A stretch of 64,000 bases of DNA from Nematostella vectensis (Eukaryota; Cnidaria; Anthozoa; Actiniaria; Edwardsiidae). The translations under genes and the position numbers were made by a program. The notes beneath the pieces are model-generated. The model saw only the letters and a program-made list of their open reading frames with translations, searched no databases and was not told the DNA's origin. Where the stretch lies: contig NC_064042.1 in NCBI RefSeq assembly GCF_932526225.1, positions 12,659,040 to 12,723,039 on the forward strand, given 5' to 3'. This document shows, piece after piece, positions 45,001 to 57,200 of the stretch. Numbering within the stretch: the first letter of the stretch is position 1; each line of letters opens with the position of its first letter.

Positions 45001-48000
45001 CTTTCGGATGTGGTTAGATTTTTATCAGAGAACTCCCTCCCCCCCCCCCCCCCTTAAAAATTAGGGCCACATTTTCAGATTTCGCACCCCCCCCAAGAAA
45101 AATCCTGGGTACGGGCCTGCAATGCAAGGTGCTTGACTCCTAGGGGATTTCGAATTCTAGATTTTTTAATAGCAAATTTAAATAGCAGGCTTCCAGTCCT
45201 ATTTATCTTTTTAACTCTAAATACAAATTATCTCATACTTAGGTCAAAGAGGCTCATTTCAAAGCTCATCCAGACTGGAAATGGTGCACAAAGGACAGGA
45301 AGAAATCTCCTCGGAAGTCCACTGATTCTGCAGAGATAGCTGGTAGGTATCTAGGTACGATGAGGGAGATCACTTGTGTTATTTATTATTCTGTACTTTT
45401 CAACTAACTCTATTACAATACCTTTGGGACTGTAATTTAGTGTACAAAACAGCAAAAATCCATAAATTCAAATTGTTTCTTGTTTTCCGGTCTTGTCTGG
45501 GATTGTATTCCAGTCTCCGATAGCAAGGTGTTCATAATAACGGTATCCATAACACAAGAGTTGACTGGACATGTTACCATTGTTTCCATCACTACCCAAC
45601 TATCCTAGACAAAGTCTTCGTGTTGAAAGTTCAAACAATCAATTTTGGCCATCCATTACCTCACATTACCATTAACTCACATCCACAGATGGGTCGCAAC
45701 CTTCCGTCCTTTTTTCCTTGATGTTTTAAAAGAAAAAGGCTTTTCCCAAGCTTGGTGTCTTTTATAGCACACAATGACAAGGTCTTATGCTGTATACATA
45801 CCAAAACCATGTTTACTTAAACAAGGTTTTTCTTTGCCTGATAACTTGCCAAGTTTCCCATTGTGTTGAGATCTTACTACCTAAATAATCACTTTAGTAA
45901 CATGTACAGTACAGTCTATTCAGTTTTGTTCTTGGTTCTGTCCACTCTTGGGAGATTGATTAATTAAAACACCTTTAAACTGGTGTAAATTAGATTTTGA
46001 TAGTGCTGGTGTGAATGTGGTCTTAGTAGAATTTGTTGACGAAAGAGTATCAGAAGTTTACATTAAAAGACATTGTCTAGGGATAGCCTCATAATAAAAT
46101 GTAAATGGCAGAAAAAAATTGTTAATGCTGTGGGTAAAAGTTAAAAATAAAAAGAAATGGATTTCATGAATCATATCCCCCTTTTTAATACCATATCGGG
46201 TGCAGTGATTTTAATAGAGTACTTTTTTTTCAGGATACTCTGAAGGCAACTCTGACTTTGGGGAGATGATGGTGAGTTGTCTTTGAAATGCACAAAATTC
46301 TACTCTGGTATTTATCTCTCATGCTTTATTTATGTCCAGAGTGATGATGAGATGAAACCGAAAGCTAGATGCAAAAGATCACAAAGTACACCGATACATC
46401 AGGAAAACAGAGAAGAGGCACACAGACCATTTACCCCACAACCAGGACGTCCACTGTCTCGACAGGCCTTGGAGCTTGCCCAGGTAAGATCATTTACATG
46501 GTAATCAACGTTAGTCAAAGCTTGAAATGTGAACGATAACAAATAAGATGACTGTGTAGCTTCCAAAAGAATTGTTATTGCTGCTATCCACAGGATAAGG
46601 TGTGGAACTTCTCATGCCCCCCTGTTTGCTTTTACACTTTGTTTCTGTGGCACTCCAATTCCTACGTGCTACATCTATTCAGTTCTGTAATTATTATATT
46701 ATCAAATCTCAGGCATCAAACAGAACAATAGATGCTGATCTGAAAGATACCCCATCTGAACCTGAGGACGATGTGGAGCTAGAGTGCCGTGAGAACATGG
46801 ATGAGAATGAAGAGTCGGAAACCTCTGATAATGAAGACATCCCAAGTAAGGCATTCCCTCAGCAGAAATTTACATCAACTCCTCATTTCCAGCGACGCAG
46901 CCTTACCCCTGATGTCGGCAAGAACTGTTACTCTCCAGTGCCTTTCACGGCCAGAAGAGCCAAGACACCAGATGTATATTCAGTGTCAAGAATGGAAACA
47001 TGGAACAGATCAGTTAAACATCAAGGGGTCGACCAAGGAGAAGACAGCAGCACTCACAGGGTTGTTGAACCCTCGTTTAGAGCACCAAAACCTGCCTCAA
47101 AGCGCCAACAATCTTCAATTGATACCTCGTCAAGTACGTTTGCTCGGCCTATGGCAGCACCATCAATAAAGTGCTCTTCGCCTGGACTTACTATCAGTGG
47201 AAGCTTCAAACCGAAGGGTTCTGTCTTCAAACCTAAGCCTGGCCTCCAAGGAAAACCTAGCCATGAACAAGGTACTGTTATCGTGAGAGTGAGTGATTCC
47301 AATCGCCTATCTAGTGCGTCAACATACCTCAACACTGAGGCTCACTTACAAAGGCACCCGTTTCCTCAAGTGGCACCCTGCTTCACCCATATCGGTTACA
47401 TGCAGAGCCAACTACAGGCCATTGCCCCACTTCCACCACAGAGTACTGATCACCACACATCCCCTATTGTGAGAGCTACCAAACAGCCGATGCCAACAAG
47501 CAGGACCACAGGAAATAACCTGACAGGAGCAGGTACTTATGAGGGTCGGCCTAGTCACCTGACATTCCACCCACTGGCAATAGCAACAACTGGGCCCACA
47601 GTAACAACTCATAATCTACGACATGCCGCTGCCTCGCTTAACCAGCAGGCCCATCCCATCAATTCATTCATGACCATACCAAGGTCTTCAGTGGTTACAG
47701 CAAATGCCTCCGCATCGATGCCACCTGAAGACCAGCCTCAGGTGATGAATAGCCCGCACCTGGTAGGTGCTGCTGTCGCTAAGGAAGCCTCTCAAGGGAC
47801 AGTGGGGAGCACTGAAGGTGGAGCCGAGGGCGTCGGGCACAAGGGTATCCTGAAGAGGTTTATTCCAGATGGCATGGAAGAGTAAGTAATTTCTAGACAT
47901 TGCTATTCAGACCTACTACAGAGTAAGGGGGTGCCCTCCCTTGTAAATTTTGACTGTGGACATTCCCTGGAGAAAAAAAGGTTTTCTAAACCCTTCCCCA

Positions 48001-48653
48001 CGGAGTGAAAACTTCAAAAGGTACAGTGTAGCGTAGTAGTATACCAAGGCTTGCAATGCGTAATAAAATTGATGTTGCGATGGTTATTAAATGTCAAACT
48101 CAGAGCATAATTATACCGCTGTTGTTCTACCCTTTTAATGGAGTAACGCTTAAAATGATTCACTCTCAGAGTTCTCTCCGATGTGGGCTTCGAAAAGCAA
48201 TTTGCAGCACTTCCAGAGTACACTCCAACTACCATGGGAACCCAGTCCCTCAACTCCCCTCGCCCCAAGACACCCACTCACAAAACTCGTTCTGCCGTGC
48301 GCGTACACGACACCGACAACAATCCGAGTGTATCACGACAGGAGCCGAGTGTTTCCAACACAAACCTTCGAGACGCGAACCTTAACCTAGATGCCTTGGC
48401 CGAAGCTGCGGCAATGGAACAAGGGAGCAATAGAGTTGAGATTCCGACGAGTCTTCCTAGCAGCCCGTCTAGGCGTAACCCGGACTTGAGGCGAAACCTG
48501 GTAATTCAGCTGTTCAACCAACACGGTTATTTTCCTTCGGAAAATATAACCAGCGAATTCCAGCAAGCTCATGTGGAAGTGTTCCCCACTAAAAACTGCC
48601 TGCAACTGAAGATAAGAGAGGTGAGGCAGAAACTCAACAGCAACCTAAGCTAG
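40371..48653 (+). CDS. CIC: Capicua transcriptional repressor (HMG-box), seven coding exons
   Basis: Nuclear DNA-binding repressor that in bilaterians acts downstream of receptor tyrosine kinase/ERK signalling. Exons: 40363-42059 (ATG at 40371), 43846-44019, 45243-45342, 46234-46271, 46340-46483, 46713-47881, 48170-48653 (stop TAG). All junctions have GT-AG borders and compatible phases, giving about 1265 residues. Order of parts: a basic Cys/His module at about residues 155-205 ([36 protein letters not shown]); a Ser/Pro-rich stretch; [13 protein letters not shown] at about 500; the HMG box from about 564; an acidic then Ser/Pro-rich middle; [11 protein letters not shown]; and the C1 domain near the end. 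Many SP/TP sites could be MAP-kinase targets. The combination of HMG box and C1 is diagnostic for Capicua and excludes SOX. Confidence 0.95.
42060..43845 (+). other. CIC: First long intron inside the capicua coding region
   Basis: Plain AT-rich intron from donor gtatga to acceptor tttag. No exon, repeat or gene recognised. Confidence 0.7.
43846..45342 (+). CDS. CIC: Capicua HMG box, split over two exons
   Basis: Exon 43846-44019 encodes [20 protein letters not shown] and [20 protein letters not shown]; exon 45243-45342 encodes [20 protein letters not shown]. Together they form a complete sequence-specific HMG box of the Capicua type (the [14 protein letters not shown] and WWYALGP blocks). 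The 1.2-kb intron between them holds two MITEs. Confidence 0.95.
44139..44694. mobile_element. MITE with ~100-bp inverted repeats and TA flanks, in a capicua intron
   Basis: Left arm starts CACCTTTTGCTTATCATTAA; the right arm is its reverse complement with few mismatches over about 100 bp (shared words GAGAAATACGCATTCATTTT and AGCCAAAATTACAAACATT). TA lies at 44137-44138 and 44695-44696. TA duplication fits the Tc1/mariner group. The interior has only short frames. Confidence 0.85.
44810..45118. mobile_element. MITE, AGGCCCGTACCC family (best copy), in a capicua intron
   Basis: Inverted ends AGGCCCGTACACAGG and CCTGGGTACGGGCCT. GCAATGC flanks both sides (44803-44809 and 45119-45125). Poly-C runs at about 44850 and 45042. 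Copies at 35982 and 33174. Confidence 0.8.
48170..48653 (+). CDS. CIC: Capicua last exon with C1 domain
   Basis: Acceptor ctcag at 48165-48169. Starts with [18 protein letters not shown], matching the conserved pre-C1 block. The C1 domain near the end reads [20 protein letters not shown] and [13 protein letters not shown], which in vertebrate and fly Capicua cooperates with the HMG box in DNA binding (known of the family). TAG at 48651-48653. Confidence 0.93.
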
Positions 48654-49608
48654 CAAAAACTTGAAGTCATTCGTAGTCACGCAATGCGTGACAAGACCAA
48701 CCAGGCACTGGCATGTATCATATGTGTCTGGTGACGTGACGTTGCCAGATCATCATAGGATACTCATGCAGCAATCTCAGGAAGCAAAGATAGATTAAAA
48801 TGTATATAGTATCTTTCGGCCCGTCACGCAATGCTCGATAGGCCTTGTGATAAGTGTGTCTGGCATGACTTGGTGTTGCGTGATCATAAAAAGTCATTTA
48901 AACAGTAGCTTCAGATACAAAAATATTACTTAACAATACGTTAGTCACGTCCGGTCGATCGTGGAAGTCGTGAGGTCTCGTGATGAGCGAAGAACTAGTT
49001 TGAAATAAGTCACCTCTGGTGTGACAAGGAGTGCGTGACAGAACCCGATATTAGCATTCCTGTATTGATACACGGCGACAGTTTGTATTTATCTAAAGTC
49101 TTTTTTCAGTAATAGCTACATTTCTTACCGCTATTTTCTTGGTTTTTTCGTCTATTCTACGGATTCAATGGTATTTGATATCCACACATTTTCTTTATTT
49201 TTAAGAAATTTTCATTTGCAGTTTTCTATTGCTTTGGTCGCATATTTTTAAAGCTCATTTTGGCTTCATTTTCACTGTTTTAGATTGCAAAACAGCATGT
49301 AAATCTTTGTCTATTCAAAGTCGTTGCTTCTCGCTTCTGTTAGCTTTAATTTTTTTATAAATCCATCGTATCAATTTTTTTCTATTGATTGAAATTCTGT
49401 GGTCGTGAAAATGTTTTGTTTTTACAGTTTGTTGTTTGATTTAGACTAGCATTGTGTTGAATATTTTACGACGTGATAGCAATTTGCAGTTCCGTGGTTT
49501 TTCGGGGCGACCATGTTTTTTGTCTTGCATGTCAGATACTTTTAAATGCTAGTCCGCAATGTTTTATTCTGACAATCATTTAACGTCTTTTCTCTAAAAC
49601 TCGATGCA

Positions 49609-49614
49609 AATAAA
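49609..49614 (+). terminator. CIC: Possible polyadenylation signal of capicua
   Basis: AATAAA about 955 bases after the stop codon; another AATAAA occurs at about 49672. The 3' UTR between 48654 and here contains repeated GTCACGCAATGCGTGAC-like words (for example near 48676 and 48825). Confidence 0.4.
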
Positions 49615-49699
49615 ATCCTGATAAAAACTTTTTGTATGTAACATCGCACGCGCTATCTATAATGTATACGTAATAAAACTTTTCTAGCTTTGATATAAT

Positions 49700-50866
49700 C
49701 CTACTCGCACAACGGAACTGATTTGCGTTAACTTAGGGTCAGGGATAATCTGATTTTTATAAGATAATCTCCGAAATATCTTCATCGGTTCACCCTCTCT
49801 AATGCAGCGCATGGTTATGATCATGAAGATTAACTAAAAAACTCATCACCACATTCTCTACCCTTTTCTCTGAATGAAATGGGGGTCCATGACTGTATTT
49901 CTAGGGCGCTAAAGCAATGGCAGATGTAACACCAATAAGAATCGGTCGAATATAAGGGTAAATGTTATACAGTTGCGTACTTTTGCGTGTAAGTTCCAGC
50001 GACTTACCCAATCCCTTGTGTCCGAGATAGAACCAAACTTGAAAGTAAAGGAAAACAAGAGTTTTCGTTGACCAAATGTAAAAGAAAAATTAGATGAAAG
50101 ATGGCCCCAGAGCAATACATCATGGGAAATTTAAGGTCTACCCTTTAAGAATATAATAAACTCAAAATCCATGGTCAATCATTATACCGTAGTATACATA
50201 AGTATCAGAAGGTTACTAACCGCTTGTGGGTTTCCAAAAAGTTTGGACTTTTTCCAAGAACTATGTCTTTGTAAAGTCTCTCGATAAATTGAAGTCAGCC
50301 TACCTGTAGGCTTTGATAGTTTTTCCGGCAAACCCCGAAAACACAAAGCAATTTGATAAGAAATACGAGTAGGTTTGTCCATATGATTAGGTTATTCGTG
50401 TAAGTAATGTAGCCCGTATACTTCTCTTATTTATTCCCATGCATGTGCATATAGTTAATGTATGTCTGTATCTTCTTATCTGTACATAGCTATTATATAT
50501 CAGAGTAATTTATGATTTTAGTTTTCACGTGGTCCCTTGGTAACACGTAGTGAATATGATTTGTAGTAAGTAGTATGATTTGTAGCGAAGGTTCTTAAAC
50601 TGCTCCGTTCCATATTTGCGGTATAAATAGAAACAAATTTCTATCTGTTTGGATAAGGAGAACATTTATGGCCTTTGTTACTTATAGAATAAAAAAAACA
50701 GAAAACACAAAAATTCTGCTAGACCTGCTTGGTCGAGAAGGCAGATAACCGGTTTATCAAGGTAAAAGGAAGTTTTAGTTTCAAGGGCAAGAACAGGGAC
50801 CGCTGGTTAGTCCTGTTATTGTGTTATTAATTCAAGCCAATATCAAAACTACAAATAGAGTTAAAA
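49700..50866. other. Intergenic DNA, nothing recognised
   Basis: AT-rich, with only short unsupported frames. Confidence 0.4.
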
Positions 50867-51037
50867 ACAGGGCCGTAGCAGGGGGTGGGGTGTGCGGGGC
50901 ATTGGGGGCACGTGCCCCCCAATATATTTAAAAAAATTAAGGAAATGACCAGTAGGGGCGTGGCTGTGCCCCCCATTGTTTTCTTAATGTTTCTGTATCG
51001 TGCCCTTTCCCGAATAATTCGTGGCCTGCTACGGCTA
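50867..51037. mobile_element. MITE, GGGCCGTAGCAGG family (best copy)
   Basis: Ends ACAGGGCCGTAGCAGGGG and CCTGCTACGGCTAT. Flanked by AGTTAAAA (50859-50866) and TGTTAAAA (51038-51045), so an approximate 8-bp target duplication. Copies at 3211 and 53777. Confidence 0.75.
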
Positions 51038-51313
51038 TGTTAAAATGATAAATATTAGTATGCTTTATTGCTTTTAAGGCAAAGTACTTAAGAAAAGACA
51101 CTATAAACAATTACTTGCTTTGCAATAATATTGGGTCAGACGAGCCATTCTCCTGAAGTTGTAGTTTGCACTGAAACGTTTTCTGTAAGTTTCAGCGAAT
51201 GTCTCGTAGGATTCTGCCATTTTATTTTTTTGGTAGAAGCATTTGTAACCTGAGTCTTATCACCAACAGGTAATAATCCGCGTGTCATAATCACTCACTA
51301 TACTAGCACTTAA

Positions 51314-51558
51314 AGGCGCATTGTCACCAGTTTACTTCAGGAGGTCCGACGGAAACCTCAACCGTTAAAAGACAAAAGAATCTATTAAAATCCGAGATAT
51401 TAAACAGGCCATCCGCTCTAAATTATCAATCACATGCTCAAAGAAACTTCTAATCAACACACTGCTTCAATGTTTTGAAATATTTTTCGCTTTTTCCGTT
51501 AAAAACCGTCGGATATTGTTACGTAATCGACCGGAAGTAAACTGGTGACAATGCGGCT
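51314..51558. mobile_element. TTAA-type MITE, copy 2
   Basis: Same 28-bp inverted ends and interior (GGAGGTCCGACGGAAACCTC, AACAGGCCATCCGC) as 19246-19472, same orientation. Left flank TTAA (51310-51313), right flank TTCA, a single change. It has an 18-bp insertion relative to copy 1 near its left end. Confidence 0.8.
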
Positions 51559-52849
51559 TTCACTAATAGAAGCATTAGGCACTAATTGAACCAAGTCACT
51601 TGACTTTTTCAATGGCAAACTCGCGTCATAATAAGCACAAAGATGAATGTCACGCCAGAGAGCGAGAAAAAGAAAACTTTCTGGATGATTCGTAAGCGCT
51701 GAATACTTTACTACAAACCGGAGTCCGCGCTGGTTTGCCTGCCAAAAAGTCGAGTGATTTCTTAGTACAACTCGCCTAGTATGGTAGCCTTTTCCAGTAA
51801 GGCTAACGTTTTATGGTCCAGAACATGTATTGTCATTATCCAGATCGAAAATATTTTTTTGTTGTTGTTCTTATTCTAGTCTTAAACTTTGTAAACAATT
51901 TTTTAAGCGCTGATTGGTTGATTAGTCGATTGAATGTATTTTGATTTGAGAAAAGGAAAGTTTTGCCAGGACTGAACACAAGCAGCGTTGTTTATTTATC
52001 TTGTTCACAGTTTGAATTCATCTTGGGTTGCTCGGTTTTGCTTAGATTTTTTAACAAAGTTCTGGAAATTTTGACGACTTTTCTCATTTCAAAATTTTAA
52101 TATTCTTGCTTGATAATTATCTTGCTGCATATTTAGATGCCAGACGCAAAGTGTTTGTTTTGGCGGGAATGTTTCTCGCTATTTTCTAAACACGCGCGTG
52201 TGGTTTGTTAATCTTATGATGTGTGTTTCTTGTGCACCAAACCCGTATCGGGGGCAAATTGCCAGTGTACTTTTTCTTGGCGAGATCCTTTCTATTATGT
52301 GTTCATTGTTGATACAAGCCAATAAAACTACTTAAGCTCAATGTTTCCTGTCTGTTGCTCAGGGCCGGGTTTCTAGTAGGCAGATTAACGGTAACACAGG
52401 TATTATTGCCCTTTTTATCCAATCAAATGTCAATGTAGCCGTATTTATCCCAGGGTTAGCACTAAACTGCTTACTTTACGTGAGAGGATATGCTTACCTA
52501 GAAATGGGAGCTTAATAAAAACCCGAACATCAGTTGGGGGGGGGGGGGGTGTGAAATCGCCTAAGGTCAAGTTGTTGTTGACGTGTTTTTATATTCAAAA
52601 TAATATGAAACAAAGCGTTGTTAGTTTTTTTTTTGTCTTTTTTTGTCAGAGCTTCGTTTTCAATTTCCTTCTCCTTCCCCTTCCTTGTCCGAAGCCTTCG
52701 AGTCCACGAGTAGCCATACACAGCTTGTGTTGAAAATTTTTACGGAGACTTGTTGGACAGGTGGATAGTTACATTAGAATCTCGATATAACAACAATATA
52801 TCTTAGTATAACGATACATGCCAGTCAACACACATATTCCCACAGACAG
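51559..52849. other. Intergenic DNA, nothing recognised
   Basis: AT-rich with poly-G at 52536-52549. Short frames only. Confidence 0.4.
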
Positions 52850-53130
52850 TTTTCATAGGTCTTTTTGCCCTAAAGCCAAACTTCAGGTCAAACCGATTTA
52901 GAAGGAACAGTGTTAAAAATTTTGGAATCGATTTGGTTTCAGGAAGAAAGCATTTGGGAGAGTAGTGGTGATTCTTGAGAAAACTTTTTTCCAAACATAA
53001 AAAATCCATAAATTTAACTTGAAAAACATCCTAACATTTTATACCCCATTAGACTTAATGATGTCCTAGGGTACTCTCCCAACATAAGCTGTTTTTTTTA
53101 AATATTCTAATAGCAAGCAACTGTCAACAT
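52850..53130. repeat. Partial copy of the 23597-24594 element
   Basis: Shares ATTTTGGAATCGATTTGGTT with ATTTTGGAATCAATTTGGTT (24156), and GATGTCCTAGGGTACTCTCC with GATGTCCTGAGACACTCTCC (24331), in the same order and orientation. No ends found. Confidence 0.6.
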
Positions 53131-53776
53131 GCTTGCTGTAGCCAACGTATAGCCGATGGATTTGTTTCTCGGGTAAGCAGCTCACAAATGCTAGTCCTAT
53201 CCCTTAGGATGAAAAATTCGACACAATAATATCCTTTTTAAAAGTCTGCTATCCTTTCGCGTGTCTCGAGCTGTTTGTGTCCAAGAAATAAATTGATTCG
53301 CTAACCCGAATATAACTTGTGCATTGAGAATTAATAAAATAGGTGTAACAAAGTACAACTAAGTCTAGAATACCAAATCTACGATTGAAGGTTTAAATTT
53401 CAGTGACTTATCTCTGCAGAGCCCTAGCAGGCCCCGTGAGTAGGGACCAGTCGATAAAACTGGTATAATACGCTAGAAGCATTGCTCGCTTTAATCAAAA
53501 TTATGTTCGAATTATACTCGCTTTTAAAAATTATGGTCATTTTTCTCCAACATTTAATAGCTTTACTGTAACGCAGTTGCTATACGCCCGACAGTCGGGA
53601 CAGGTCTTGGATGGACAAAATGCAGACAGTTTTCAATTTAATCAAATAACCCAGTAAATTGTCTTCCTAGTGAGTTCAGAGTATTTTGTTGAGAAAGGGC
53701 AAGCGAATCTGAAATGAGCTTTGCTGTGGGTATTGATTGCTTTCCGTTGTCTGTGTACATTATAAAATCGTAATTT

Positions 53777-53920
53777 TAGTGACTGGGGGGGCACAATACA
53801 AAGACATTAAGAAAATATTGGGGGGGGGGGGGGGCACAGCCACACCCCTACTGGTCATTTCCTTATAAACTTTGAAAATATTAGGGGGTGTGTTCCCAAC
53901 CCCCTGCTACGGCCCTGCTC
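53777..53920. repeat. MITE copy, GGGCCGTAGCAGG family (copy 3, inverted)
   Basis: Right end CCCTGCTACGGCCCTG at 53902-53917; the inside CCCCTACTGGTCATTTCCTT is the reverse complement of the copy at 50867. The left end is degraded to GTGACTGGGGGGGC. Confidence 0.6.
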
Positions 53921-54146
53921 TGAGGGGGTCAGATTTCTCGTGCACGTCCATTCTGGCATCCGTTAGGATTAAAATATATTTTCTCGCAACATGTTACTTT
54001 TGGGAGGCTGGAAATGGAGAAGATATTGCTTTTATTGAACATCTACAGCATACCGGCCTCCCCAGACCTACCCTCGAAGTAGTGCGTTAACCAATAAACC
54101 GCATCGCAATGCATGACGGCAAATATGACTTCATTATCTTAATTGT

Positions 54147-54181
54147 CCAATCACAGCATCCGTAATTCGACCTTATAATAA
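54147..54181 (+). promoter_or_regulatory. Core promoter of ferritin: CCAAT box and TATA box
   Basis: CCAAT at 54147-54151 and TATAATAA at 54174-54181, about 115 bases before the ferritin ATG. Spacing is normal for a TATA-type promoter with transcription start near 54205. Confidence 0.55.
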
Positions 54182-54212
54182 ATGCGTGATCCTTTGTGTT
54201 TTTCGCTGTTTC

Positions 54213-54233
54213 GCCGGTTGTCAGTGCAATCGC
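54213..54233 (+). promoter_or_regulatory. Hairpin with CAGTG loop in the ferritin 5' UTR (IRE-like, non-canonical)
   Basis: CGGTTG (54215-54220) pairs with CAATCG (54227-54232) over the loop TCAGTG, with an unpaired C at 54214. Iron-responsive elements have a bulged C, a 5-bp stem and a CAGUGN loop. Here the loop is shifted by one base and the upper stem is 6 bp, so it is IRE-like rather than canonical. Its position, about 10-30 bases after the inferred cap site, is where an IRE would act. Confidence 0.35.
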
Positions 54234-54293
54234 TTGCTCTTCGTCTCTCTACTGTAATTTCCACTCTCGCGCGTTTGAATTCTACTATTCGCC

Positions 54294-57200
54294 ATGTCTC
54301 TTTGCCGGCAAAACTACCACGAGGAGTGCGAAGCTGGAATCAACAAGCAAATAAATTTGGAACTTTATGCAAGCTATGTCTACACTTCGATGGTAAGTGA
54401 AAGTCTCTTCATCACTAGTAAAACTAGCACGTTCTAACGATTCGTGCAATGACTTACCAATAAACTGAAGCAAATTTCTTACTTACCGCTCGCCAGCTTT
54501 TCGACAGCTGTTATTTTGCTTGATCTTAAAGTTTTATGTTATCGCTTGTAATTATTTTGTTCCGCACGTTGTTTTTGTGAAATAATTTTTTTGGTATTCG
54601 TAGTTCTAATCCTCTAAAATTTTCGGGAATCTGTTTTGTTTTCTAGCCTTAATTCAAAGGAATTCAAAAGTTATGAAACTTAAAATGCCTGTCAATTTCT
54701 CTTACCAGTGGTTTAAATGGTTATCTTCTTGAAAAACGACAAGGCATACATTATATTTGACTGAAATATTCGCTTCACAGTCAGGCAATATTTACGTCAA
54801 TACTTTTTGCCTTTTTCCTAATACAGTGAAAATGTCTCCCAAAAACAGTAGAAAATAGTGAAACCTATTTTGTATCCGCTGTAACATCGAGCTTGTTTTA
54901 TTGTGGCAAAGGCTTGGCTTTCTCCTGTCAGAATTTTTTTCCGCTCCAGTCACGTAAATGCTTGCTATGGCGATACTTCATATTTGTATAGGCGTCGAGT
55001 GATTATTCACGTAGTCAAACCGCCTTGATAGTCTCAACTTTGCCCTTTTATCAATTTATATACTTGTGATACTCGGTGTTTTCATTATTCCATTGCGAAA
55101 CCTTGCATTTCGGAGCTCAACAGTTTTTCTTTAGCGGAGTTCTAAGTCATTGCGAAATTTTGCCCTTCCCATTTGGTCGGAGAAGCGTTTTTTCTAAATG
55201 TTTGCTTTGCTCTGAATTAAGGGGGGGGGGGGGTTATCTGGTATAAATAAACAAAAAAATAGCTCCTAGTAGAATCGAAACAATTTTTTTTTTATTTAAA
55301 GGTCGTGCATAGTTTGTGTTATCGAGGTTCCACTATATATATTTTATTCTAGTAGATTAAAAATAGCACTAAGATCCAGAAAGATAATTCATAATCGTTT
55401 ACCAAAGGAAAAAAATTGTGCAGTTGCCCTATTCATGCGTATCGCCCCTATGAAGTGTCGTCTATGATAACCCTGTGGATTGAACTGTGTCCCTGCAGTG
55501 TAAACGACTCGTATATCAGCGTTGTTACTGTTTTTCAATAGATTTTTAACCAGCACGATACCACTGGTATGAACAATGTAGGGTCCCGTAGCTGCCGGTA
55601 AATGCAGTCCTTTAACAGAAGCTTCGTTTCTTCAATAACAAAATTGAGATAAATATATGAATTCTTTTAATAGCGATTTAAAGAAGCCTTATTCCCCTGA
55701 AAGGCTATATACACTAGGAGTCTATAGATGTATATCACTCAGCGGTATCTCTATCTGCGCAGGCGTGCTACTTCGACCGTGAAGATGTCCATCTACCTGG
55801 ATTCCACAAATTCTTCAAGAAGCAGGCGCACGAAGAGAGAGAGCACGCAGAGAAGGTGATCATCATTGTTTTTAAAGGAGATCTAGAAAAGATCCGCTAC
55901 CAAATCGGAGAATTTTATCCGCCTCCCCCGGAATTCGTCGTATTAAAAAAATAAGGAGCAGGCCCCAGTGTTTCATTTCGCAGGGGTTCATGGGTATTTT
56001 CTCATGGCTAGATCTTATGCCTCGGCCCATAAGGATTCATGTATAAAGACACTTAAAAAAATAACATAACCATTACGAGTTTTGTGCTTCGATAGGATAA
56101 TTTGTATTTTTGCCATTGAGCTTTTCTTTAATTATTGTAATTCGCTTATCAACAGCTGATGAAATTCCAGAATCAGAGAGGTGGTAGAATAGTTCTTCAA
56201 AACGTCAAGGCAAGTTACTCCCTTCCCTTTCCCTAGGGCCGAAACGAGGCGCGGCAAGAAATGCAGGGGGGAGGGAAGGGGATGGAAAGGGGAAGAAAAA
56301 GAAAATTACTTTCCCTCCCCACCCCTCCAAAAAAGTGTATACGGTAAGACTGAAGTTATGCGTTGGCTAATATATGCAGCAAGGCGCTTCAGTGGTTTTT
56401 ACCCATGCTTACATGCGGGCTTGTCGCGTAGTAGCGAAGCCGGTTCACGACAACCTTTTGTCAAACGACTGTATGTTTTAAATGGACTTAATAAACTCAA
56501 GTTTTTAAAAGTTTTTACTTTAAAACAACAACAAAGGGTGGCCCATATTGTCATATCGCTAGTGTATACCAGACAGCCCATTTCACATCGAATAAGGCGG
56601 AGAATTTCTCTGGGTACTTGGTAACTTATAGCAAACAAAATATCAAGTGCGACTTTTTTTAAATTGATGCGACCTTTTGAAAAATGTCATTGAAATTTGA
56701 GCTTTTCGTCCCCGAGCTGATACAGGGCAATGATAATCAAGGAAAAATTATGTTATGCGCACTACGGCCTCACGTTATTTGTGTTTTGAAAATCAGTCCG
56801 TAATACAAGGAACCTATAGCCATTGTAAGAAATTGTGTCTTCTCTCTCTATCTGGAATTGCGCGTTTTCCAGGTTTTTCCGTCATGTCTACCAGACACTA
56901 TATTTCATAGCATCTGCTTTGATCGGTAGACCAACATGTAGGCTCAAGTCCTGTTTAAAGTAGCACAAACTATGGCTTAGCGACAAATTGGCATTTTTTG
57001 GCTTCTTTGATTGGACATTAGAAATGTTGCCCAGATTATCTGTTTAATGTTTTCTTACTTTTTGTTTCTCTATTAATCAGAAACCCGAGCGCGATGAGTG
57101 GGGCAGTGGCCTCGAAGCCATGCAGACTGCTCTAGACTTGGAAAAGCACGTCAATCAGGCGCTTATTGAGCTGGAGAAGACAGCTGAAAAGAACGGAGAC

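Noticed and set aside
43846..45342. SOX-family gene because of the HMG box
   Set aside because: The box has the Capicua signature ([18 protein letters not shown]) and the gene has the C1 domain, which SOX proteins lack.
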